The position numbers and the translations under genes are program-made. The notes below the pieces were generated by a model. The model had not been told where the DNA came from. It worked only from the letters and a program-made list of their open reading frames with translations, and did not search any database. Shown here piece by piece: positions 33,186-37,760 of a stretch of DNA of 37,760 nt. Source of the DNA: Candidatus Bilophila faecipullorum (GTDB lineage Bacteria > Desulfobacterota > Desulfovibrionia > Desulfovibrionales > Desulfovibrionaceae); the NCBI GenBank assembly GCA_944326695.1, contig CALVEZ010000034.1:1-37760 (forward strand). Reading direction: 5' to 3'. How positions within the stretch are numbered: the stretch's first letter is position 1; every line of letters begins with the position of its first letter.

Positions 33186-33643
33186 TGTTCCTCCGCGTCC
33201 ACGTCGATCACATCGTCCGCAGCGGGAGCGGCGAGGGGCTTTTCGAGGAAGGAGCCCTGTCGTTCCTCGGCGGTCATGGGGCGGCGGAGGACTTCCCGGT
33301 AAGGAGGCTCGGCCTCGATCCAGACCATCTCGCATTTGTCCCAGTCTTTGATGAGATCGCAGTGGACCTCCCTTTCCGCCTTCCCGTCGCGGAAGTGCTT
33401 CGAGGCGAACTGTGCGATTTTTTCCTGTAGTTCGATAAGCCGCTTGTAGTGCTTGCGTTCGGTGTCGAGAGCTGCCTCGTATTCCTCGATCTTCCCCAAG
33501 GCGTCGGCCATTTCCTGCCCACATTCCAGCCGCTCGGCGTCGGTCAGCGGTTCGGAGACGATGATGGTTTCCTCGCGCACATAGGTCATGTTCGGGCCCA
33601 TCATGCGGGCATTGGTGGCAAAGAGGGCTATTTCTTGGCTCAT
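33182..33643 (-). CDS. Hypothetical element protein, 153 aa
   Basis: A 153-residue polar protein with a charged helical centre (about residues 45-85, ALGKIEEYEAALDTERKHYK and on), which reads as a coiled coil, and a very acidic C-terminus (ADDVIDVDAEEQ). The start has AAAGGAGAAAGCC directly before ATG, the same leader as two other element genes. It follows ssb in the operon. It could be an accessory of the ERF/SSB recombination module, but no motif shows this. Confidence 0.65.
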   Translation of the reverse strand: MSQEIALFATNARMMGPNMTYVREETIIVSEPLTDAERLECGQEMADALGKIEEYEAALDTERKHYKRLIELQEKIAQFASKHFRDGKAEREVHCDLIKDWDKCEMVWIEAEPPYREVLRRPMTAEERQGSFLEKPLAAPAADDVIDVDAEEQ

Positions 33644-33721
33644 GGCTTTCTCCTTTGAGCCGGGTACGAAGCCCCCGGCAGGGCTTTTATGGTGACGCCC
33701 CGGGGGGAGGGGCGGTAGGGG

Positions 33722-34138
33722 CTAGAAGGGCATGTCGTAGGGTTCATCCCCGCCCGCTGCGGGTGGCTGCGCGCCTTCCCACTGGCTGGGGTCGGTGCGG
33801 GCGGTGGCGTCGGCCTTGCGGTCAAGGAACTGGACGCGCTGCGCCTTGATCTCCGTGGTGAAGCGGTCCTGCCCCTGCTGGTCCTTCCATTTGCGGGTTT
33901 GCAGGCTGCCCTCGATAAACACGAGGCTGCCCTTGCCGAGGTGGTGGGCGCAGTTCTCGGCGGTCTTGCCGTAGATCACGATGCGGTGCCATTCGGCCCG
34001 GTCCACGCGCTGGCCGTTGCGGTCGGTGTAGGATTCGTCGGTAGCCGCGCTCATGGTACAGACGGGCTTGCCGTCTTGCGAGTAGCGCAGTTCGGGATCA
34101 CGCCCGAGCCTGCCGATGATCATGGCCTTATTGAGCAT
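33722..34138 (-). CDS. ssb: Single-stranded DNA-binding protein
   Basis: A 138-residue OB-fold protein that coats single-stranded DNA. Family features are MLNKAMIIGRLGRDPELRYS, VDRAEWHRIVIYGKTAENC, KGSLVFIEGSLQTRKWKDQQ and an acidic tail ending DEPYDMPF, the site that recruits partner proteins. The start at 34138 overlaps the end of the ERF gene by 11 bp, with GGAGG upstream. It is a phage-borne copy; a chromosomal one would be expected elsewhere. Confidence 0.94.
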   Translation of the reverse strand: MLNKAMIIGRLGRDPELRYSQDGKPVCTMSAATDESYTDRNGQRVDRAEWHRIVIYGKTAENCAHHLGKGSLVFIEGSLQTRKWKDQQGQDRFTTEIKAQRVQFLDRKADATARTDPSQWEGAQPPAAGGDEPYDMPF

Positions 34139-34772
34139 GGTAGCCTCCGTTGACGGCGTTGAGGAAGTCACCGACTTCCGTCTTGGTCAGTTCCCGGCTG
34201 CTCTTGATGATGCGGCCGAAAAAATCCGATAATTCCCGGCAGTAGGCTTCACGGTCGTTGCCGTGACGCTTGTTCAGATAGGCCATGAGCGCCTTGCTCT
34301 GGGCCTCGGACATGGGATTCGGGTTGGCGGCGCGGGCTTGCTGGCGCTGGCGCTGCGCTGCGTCCCTGCGGTTGGTCGCGGCCTCGGCGTCGTCGTCTAC
34401 TTCTGACACCACGCCGACGATGGCGGAGAGGCTGTAGCGTCGGGCGTAGGTGATGGCACTGCCCATGCCCTGAATGCCGCCCTGCTTGTCACAGGGCATG
34501 ACGCATTCTCCGGCGATCCACTGACCGGACTCGTGCAGGAGGGTAGTGCGCACGTGGGCCTTGCCGTCGTCTCGGGGCAACATGACTTGCGCCACGGCCA
34601 GCCCATGCTTTGGAAGAACCTTGCGGATGGCTTCGTAGACCGCCGAGAGATCGGCGTAGCGGTTGCGCAGGTGCGGGTTTTCCGCGTTCTTGGCGGCGGG
34701 CTCAAGTTCCGCCTGCGCTGCGGCGAGGGCCTTGGCTATTTCGTTGATCTGGTCGCTTTGCGTCTGACACAT
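34128..34772 (-). CDS. erf: ERF-family single-strand annealing protein
   Basis: A 214-residue phage recombinase of the ERF family, which anneals complementary single strands in recombination-dependent phage replication. Typical stretches are NPHLRNRYADLSAVYEAIRK, GLAVAQVMLPRDDGKAHVRT and CDKQGGIQGMGSAITYARRY followed by SLSAIVGVVSEVDDD. A Gln/Arg-rich linker near residue 150 leads to a small C-terminal domain. The ATG at 34772 has AAGGAGAC at good spacing; the longer frame adds five residues. It overlaps ssb by 11 bp, the usual phage pairing. Confidence 0.9.
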   Translation of the reverse strand: MCQTQSDQINEIAKALAAAQAELEPAAKNAENPHLRNRYADLSAVYEAIRKVLPKHGLAVAQVMLPRDDGKAHVRTTLLHESGQWIAGECVMPCDKQGGIQGMGSAITYARRYSLSAIVGVVSEVDDDAEAATNRRDAAQRQRQQARAANPNPMSEAQSKALMAYLNKRHGNDREAYCRELSDFFGRIIKSSRELTKTEVGDFLNAVNGGYHAQ

Positions 34773-34791
34773 GGCTGTCTCCTTCACCGGC

Positions 34792-34977
34792 TCACGCCGG
34801 GAACGGTTCCCCGAATGCCTCGGGAAGCTCTTGTTCGTTGTCGAAACATTCCGGGTTGTGCCGCCTGCGAAGCCTGCGCAGGTATGAGGCGCGGCCAGCG
34901 GCGATCATCAGTTCTTCTTCCGTCCAGCCTTCCTCATCGAGATCGGGATAGGCGTCATCTTCCCATCGGTACGACAT
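34792..34977 (-). CDS. Small element protein, 61 aa, acidic
   Basis: A 61-residue protein, MSYRWEDDAYPDLDEEGWTE and on, acidic at the start and basic in the middle (ASYLRRLRRRHNPE). GGGAGGGG precedes the ATG. It overlaps the upstream membrane-protein gene by 23 bp and ends 19 bp before erf. No family recognised. Confidence 0.55.
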   Translation of the reverse strand: MSYRWEDDAYPDLDEEGWTEEELMIAAGRASYLRRLRRRHNPECFDNEQELPEAFGEPFPA

Positions 34978-35152
34978 TTTCCCCTCCCGATAAGCAGATC
35001 ATGAGCATGACCAGCAGGAAAATGACGAGGGCAAACTTGAAGCCGCCATCCCGTTTTTGAGGGAGGGGAAAGGGCATCAAGCCCTTGCGGGTCTTTGGGG
35101 CCGGGCGCGGAAAGGCTACCCTTTGGGGACGGAGATACGCTTCAGGGATCAT
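34955..35152 (-). CDS. Small membrane protein of the element, 65 aa
   Basis: A 65-residue protein with a basic N-terminal half (MIPEAYLRPQRVAFPRPAPK and on) and one strongly hydrophobic helix (FALVIFLLVMLMICL, about residues 40-54). The ATG overlaps the stop of the preceding gene as ATGA and GGAGG lies five bases upstream. Small single-span proteins are common in phage early regions, but no function can be assigned. Confidence 0.6.
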   Translation of the reverse strand: MIPEAYLRPQRVAFPRPAPKTRKGLMPFPLPQKRDGGFKFALVIFLLVMLMICLSGGENVVPMGR

Positions 35153-35397
35153 ACCGTTGCCTCCAACGCGCCGAGCACGGTGTCAATGCCGCCCTCAATC
35201 TCATCCACGCGGTTGCAGTCAGTGATAATGCCAATGGGAGTGAGTTCTCCGTCGTCCCACGAGGCGCGATAGAGGGTTCCCCAGCCTTCCCCCCTGCCGC
35301 CCGTCTTGATGAAATGGCGGACGGCGGGGAGGGAGTTGAAATAGTGCTGTCGGATGATGCCGAAGTTTTCCGTTTCGATGCAGAAGAGCATGTTCAT
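35149..35397 (-). CDS. Hypothetical element protein, 82 aa
   Basis: An 82-residue protein starting MNMLFCIETENFGIIRQHYF, with alternating strands and helices (YRASWDDGELTPIGIITDCN; ten-residue amphipathic end VLGALEATV). The start is fixed by AGGAGAAAGCC before the ATG. An 82-bp leader with two hairpins precedes it (35417-35464). No family recognised. Confidence 0.65.
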   Translation of the reverse strand: MNMLFCIETENFGIIRQHYFNSLPAVRHFIKTGGRGEGWGTLYRASWDDGELTPIGIITDCNRVDEIEGGIDTVLGALEATV

Positions 35398-35416
35398 GGC
35401 TTTCTCCTGAAAAAGT

Positions 35417-35464
35417 GGATTGGGCCCAATCCCGTTTCCAGCCCCGGCATGGTGCCGGGACTGG
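35417..35464 (-). promoter_or_regulatory. Two-hairpin leader
   Basis: Read leftward, the first hairpin is CCAGTCCCGGCA, loop CCA, TGCCGGGGCTGG (35438-35464), a 12-bp stem with one U-G wobble that is a C-A mismatch on the other strand. The second is the perfect 16-bp palindrome GGATTGGGCCCAATCC (35417-35432), followed by ACTTTTTC and then the Shine-Dalgarno of the 82-aa gene. This resembles an attenuator or a structured translation-control leader. Confidence 0.55.
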
Positions 35465-35479
35465 TGTGGGGCTAGGCGA

Positions 35480-35704
35480 CTACCACCCCTTTCCCCCGCG
35501 ATATGCCCGGCGGGGATCACCTTGCTCTTCCTGTGCCTTGTCGTAGGCATCCGCCAGTTCCCGAAAGCGCGGGTCATATTCAGCGTAGAAAGAGGGACGG
35601 TAGCCGCCCTCGGCGTTCAGCATCTCGGCAAAGCTGACAAAGGCGGTTAATTCATTGGTTAAGGAGTCGAGCGTCTCCAGTGCCGTGATTTCAAACTTCG
35701 TCAT
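35480..35704 (-). CDS. Hypothetical element protein, 74 aa
   Basis: A 74-residue protein, MTKFEITALETLDSLTNELT and on, mostly helical, ending in a polar Gly/Arg tail (DPRRAYRGGKGW). The ATG at 35704 is preferred over the one two codons earlier because AAGGAG then has a spacing of about eight bases. No family recognised. It is followed by the two-hairpin leader. Confidence 0.6.
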   Translation of the reverse strand: MTKFEITALETLDSLTNELTAFVSFAEMLNAEGGYRPSFYAEYDPRFRELADAYDKAQEEQGDPRRAYRGGKGW

Positions 35705-35775
35705 ATCCATTCTCCTTTGCTTGTTGTTCATCATGTCGGGCTTCTGGTCCGGGGGCTCGTGCGAGGGGAGGTTCC

Positions 35776-36015
35776 TTACCCATCGTAGAGCCATTCGGCC
35801 TTGGAGCCCCACCCGTCCACCAGCCAAGGCGTTGCGAGGTAGGCATCCTCATCCAACGGGGCACGCCCGTCATCCTGCGGGCTGTAGTCCTCGGCCTTGA
35901 CCACCTTGCCGCCGTGTTCCTCCGCGAACTCGCGGGCCTCTTCGAGCGTGTCGCATTCGTCGACGCATTCAGTGCCGTTGATGAAGTTGATCACGAGGTA
36001 GGGGGCTGTGGTCAT
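35776..36015 (-). CDS. Hypothetical element protein, 79 aa
   Basis: A 79-residue acidic protein, MTTAPYLVINFINGTECVDE and on, with a beta-hairpin-like start, a helix (TLEEAREFAEEHGGKVVKAE) and a Trp-rich acidic end. AAAGGAGAAAGCC precedes the ATG. It is the first gene of the leftward operon and lies about 40 bp downstream of a palindromic operator (36055-36070). No family recognised. Confidence 0.65.
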   Translation of the reverse strand: MTTAPYLVINFINGTECVDECDTLEEAREFAEEHGGKVVKAEDYSPQDDGRAPLDEDAYLATPWLVDGWGSKAEWLYDG

Positions 36016-36053
36016 GGCTTTCTCCTTTAGGGGAACCCTTTCGTTGAAAACAT

Positions 36054-36071
36054 ATTTACTAAATAGTAAAT
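36054..36071. promoter_or_regulatory. Operator 1 of the element
   Basis: ATTTACTAAATAGTAAAT: 8-bp arms ATTTACTA and TAGTAAAT around AA. It lies upstream of the leftward early operon. Half-site-like sequences (GGTAAA, TTTGGTAA) follow at about 36081-36102. Confidence 0.65.
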
Positions 36072-36175
36072 ATCAAGTCAAGGTAAATTTTCTATTTGGT
36101 AATTCTTTTGATACAAAAATACCTCCCCTTCCTATAAATCTTGGCACTTCACCTACCGTGCAAAGCGGCGGGCAC

Positions 36176-36202
36176 AAAAAAGCCCCTCGAAAATAGGGGC
36201 TT
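36176..36202 (-). terminator. Terminator of the HTH gene at 36267
   Basis: On the minus strand AAGCCCC, a nine-base loop and GGGGCTT are followed by TTTTT. It lies 65 bp past the stop codon. Confidence 0.8.
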
Positions 36203-36266
36203 AGAGGCTACAAGGATTGGCATCTCTACATTTAATCAACTTCCATCCATATCATACATGGGATGA

Positions 36267-36680
36267 TTACGCCGTATCTTGGCTCGAAAATTTTGACTCT
36301 TTAAGTTTAGGCGCAGGACGAGCTTTTTCGCGTACCGCGAGCTCTTCTAAATGTCCTTCCCATTTTGCTTTATACCTTTTTAATTCTTCAATTTCTTTTT
36401 CAAGCTCTTGTATTTTTTTAATATATTCTTGAGATTTGAAATTTTGGGAAGGTATATTTTTTTGATCGTGATCCCAAACAAGTTTTGCTCCTATCTTGTC
36501 GAGAATATTACCCAAAGCTTTCAAATGTTTTTCACGTTCTCCATTCATATAGCGAGAGGTCTGCACTGCCTGCACCCCGCAGTATCGAGCCATATCTGCA
36601 TTTGTGGAGAACTTTTTGCCCTCACCGATACAGGCTTTCATGCCTTCTACTAAATCTTCGTAAAATCCCATCGTTTCCAT
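36267..36680 (-). CDS. HTH DNA-binding protein with coiled coil (repressor candidate)
   Basis: A 137-residue protein. Residues 4-70 look like a Cro/CI-type helix-turn-helix (FSTNADMARYCGVQAVQTSR, then YMNGEREKHLKALGNILDKIG). Residues 85-115 form a strongly charged coiled coil (EYIKKIQELEKEIEELKRYK and on), probably for dimerisation. It is AT-rich compared with its neighbours and has its own terminator. It diverges from the gene at 36762 across about 80 bp that contain two operators. The start could also be the ATG at 36671, since operator 2 overlaps the first ATG. From position it is the likely repressor of the element. Confidence 0.7.
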   Translation of the reverse strand: METMGFYEDLVEGMKACIGEGKKFSTNADMARYCGVQAVQTSRYMNGEREKHLKALGNILDKIGAKLVWDHDQKNIPSQNFKSQEYIKKIQELEKEIEELKRYKAKWEGHLEELAVREKARPAPKLKESKFSSQDTA

Positions 36681-36695
36681 TTAACATATGGTAAA
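36680..36695. promoter_or_regulatory. Operator 2 of the element
   Basis: TTTAACATATGGTAAA, an imperfect palindrome of the same 16-bp type as operators 1 and 3, at the start of the leftward HTH gene. Binding here could give autoregulation. Confidence 0.5.
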
Positions 36696-36737
36696 CATGT
36701 TGTCATTTTCTGTTTGGAAAATTTGCTTGCTTTTGTT

Positions 36738-36753
36738 TTTACCATTTAGTAAA
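36738..36753. promoter_or_regulatory. Operator 3 of the element
   Basis: TTTACCATTTAGTAAA, arms TTTAC and GTAAA, eight bases before the start codon of the rightward HTH gene at 36762. Confidence 0.6.
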
Positions 36754-36761
36754 GAACCGAT

Positions 36762-36995
36762 ATGAGCATACAAACAGCACTAAGAAAGTTTTTACAGGAC
36801 CGGAACTTAAGCCAAGTCCAATTCGCGGAGCTTACCGGAGTTAATCCGTGTGGACTCTCAAAATTTATGAACCGAGAGAAGAGTGATTCCATTGCTGAAC
36901 GTATCTATCCGTATTTACATGGTGAAAGGACCCTTGATTTGCCCAATGGTTTCACTACTCCCGCAGCACCCGAAGAGAAGACTTCCGATGAGTGA
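36762..36995 (+). CDS. Cro-like HTH protein
   Basis: A 77-residue protein whose first 60 residues are an XRE/Cro-type helix-turn-helix: ALRKFLQDRNLSQVQFAELT, then GVNPCGLSKFMNREKSDSIA. A short acidic tail follows. It is divergent from the HTH gene at 36267 across the operator region, the layout of a phage repressor/Cro pair. No clear Shine-Dalgarno precedes the ATG, and operator 3 lies almost on it. Confidence 0.75.
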   Translation: MSIQTALRKFLQDRNLSQVQFAELTGVNPCGLSKFMNREKSDSIAERIYPYLHGERTLDLPNGFTTPAAPEEKTSDE

Positions 36996-37066
36996 CTTTT
37001 TCGTCCCTGGCGCTGCCCTTTGCTTGAATGCATGGCTGAAACATCGGCCATGAGAAGGTGAGTTCC

Positions 37067-37273
37067 ATGCCCCCGAAGCGTGAAGCACAAACAGGCGTGA
37101 AGCTCACTGACGATGAGCAAATCATCCTGCGCCGTCTGGCGGAGGACTGGGGGCTCACGCTCTCGGAACTGGTCCGGCGCTGTATCGCCGTGGGCCTGCC
37201 CGTCCTGCATGAGGTGCCTTTCATGCGGCGAGTACAGCTTGAGGATTGCACATTGATGCGGAGGCGTCAGTAA
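37067..37273 (+). CDS. Ribbon-helix-helix protein
   Basis: A 68-residue basic protein beginning MPPKREAQTGVKLTDDEQII. A strand (GVKLT) followed by two helices (DDEQIILRRLAEDWG and TLSELVRRCIAVGLPVL) fits the CopG/Arc ribbon-helix-helix fold of small repressors and antitoxins. The ATG at 37067 has AAGGTGAG seven bases upstream; a GTG three codons earlier is less likely. A dyad CATGGC/GCCATG (37031-37052) lies directly upstream and could be its operator. The DUF4258 gene follows after 36 bp. Confidence 0.65.
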   Translation: MPPKREAQTGVKLTDDEQIILRRLAEDWGLTLSELVRRCIAVGLPVLHEVPFMRRVQLEDCTLMRRRQ

Positions 37274-37309
37274 AACAATGGATACCTTTGGATACCGGAA
37301 GGGAAGCCT

Positions 37310-37600
37310 ATGAACCTCACTTTTTCCGCCCATGCGCTCGACCGTTGCCTTGAACGGGGCATCTCCCTTCAGCTTGTGGCCGATGCTCTCTTTTCGGGGC
37401 ACTTGGAACGCTACGGCGACCGCTATGTCGTGAGGCACGGGCGGCTCAAGGTCGTAGCGGAACGGCAGGATGACGCCTGCGTCATTGTGACGGCCTACCG
37501 TGACGCCGAAACAAACAAAAAGCGCAGGGTGCGGCAACGCCGCCAGCAGGTCCGCAAGTTCCAGCGGGCAAGCAGGAAGGAGAGCGGGATATGGTGGTAG
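37310..37600 (+). CDS. DUF4258-like protein
   Basis: A 96-residue basic protein. Residues 1-65 follow the DUF4258 pattern: FSAHALDRCLERGISLQLVA, then a Gly-containing turn, RYVVRHGRLKVVAE and ACVIVTAYRD. The C-terminal 30 residues are very basic. GGAAGGG precedes the ATG. The domain has no firmly known function; its small size and pairing with an upstream ribbon-helix-helix gene recall toxin-antitoxin layouts, which is inference. Its stop overlaps the start of the methylase gene by 10 bp. Confidence 0.6.
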   Translation: MNLTFSAHALDRCLERGISLQLVADALFSGHLERYGDRYVVRHGRLKVVAERQDDACVIVTAYRDAETNKKRRVRQRRQQVRKFQRASRKESGIWW

Positions 37601-37760
37601 CCTCGGCCCTTTTCGCCAGTGAACGCGACGATTGGCCCACGCCGTGGGACTTCTTCCGCAAGCTCGATCTGGAATTCGACTTCACGCTGGACGTGTGCGC
37701 GGCCCCGTGGTCGGCCAAGGTCTGGCGCTACTGCGTGCCGCCCCATGCGTTGCGAGTGTG
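37591..37760 (+). CDS. Phage-type DNA N6-adenine methyltransferase, partial
   Basis: The first 56 codons of a gene that runs off the window. ERDDWPTPWDFFRKLDLEFD followed by FTLDVCAAPWSAKVWRY matches the start of the phage Dam-like adenine methylase family, where this block binds S-adenosylmethionine. AAGGAG stands eight bases before the ATG. Such enzymes may protect the element from host restriction. The catalytic DPPY-type motif would lie beyond the edge, so activity cannot be judged. Confidence 0.75.
   Translation, partial: MVVASALFASERDDWPTPWDFFRKLDLEFDFTLDVCAAPWSAKVWRYCVPPHALRV

Overview
The window is high-GC DNA from a sulfate- or sulfite-respiring bacterium of the Desulfovibrionaceae type. 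The clearest marker is a complete hmcABCDEF operon (7858-14460), whose first gene encodes a periplasmic cytochrome with 16 CXXCH haem motifs. The gene content does not fix a species. A lipid A and BAM gene cluster shows a diderm envelope.

Layout. 1-3360: two leftward genes (an MFS transporter and a phenylacetate-CoA ligase), each followed by a copy of the same 77-bp hairpin repeat; between them lies a degenerate repeat cluster with a 60-bp period. 3681-6015: a rightward operon rsfS, gpmI and a small zinc-ribbon gene, followed by about 680 bp with no convincing gene that ends in two tandem terminators. 6699-7583: a lone GNAT acetyltransferase. 7858-14460: the hmc operon, closed by a strong terminator. 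14810-19001: an iron-dependent alcohol dehydrogenase with an AT-rich control region, a DUF554 membrane protein, a 61-aa membrane protein and trmO.

19293-30616 is one leftward envelope block, read as lysS, lolC, lolD, bamA, an N-acetylmuramoyl-L-alanine amidase, skp, lpxD, fabZ and lpxA, followed by tRNA-Thr. Four junctions touch or overlap, which points to translational coupling. Together these genes serve lipoprotein export (Lol), outer-membrane protein insertion (BamA, Skp), lipid A acylation (LpxA, LpxD) with FabZ supplying the hydroxyacyl pool, and peptidoglycan trimming.

From 31019 the context changes. A tRNA-Asn is followed by a tyrosine integrase and a leftward prophage-like early operon: ERF single-strand annealing protein, SSB, a CI-type helix-turn-helix protein and several small unknown genes. 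At 36.0-37.0 kb an AT-rich switch region holds two divergent DNA-binding genes and three similar palindromic operators. A ribbon-helix-helix/DUF4258 pair and the start of a phage-type adenine methylase run to the right edge. No phage structural genes are in view, so this is the left end of a prophage or integrative element whose far end lies outside.

The observations most worth following up are the 60-bp periodic repeat cluster, the two hairpin repeats with compensatory base changes, the three-operator switch of the element, a two-hairpin leader before a small element gene, and the extra N-terminal domain of BamA. All assignments come from reading the sequence; no database search was run.
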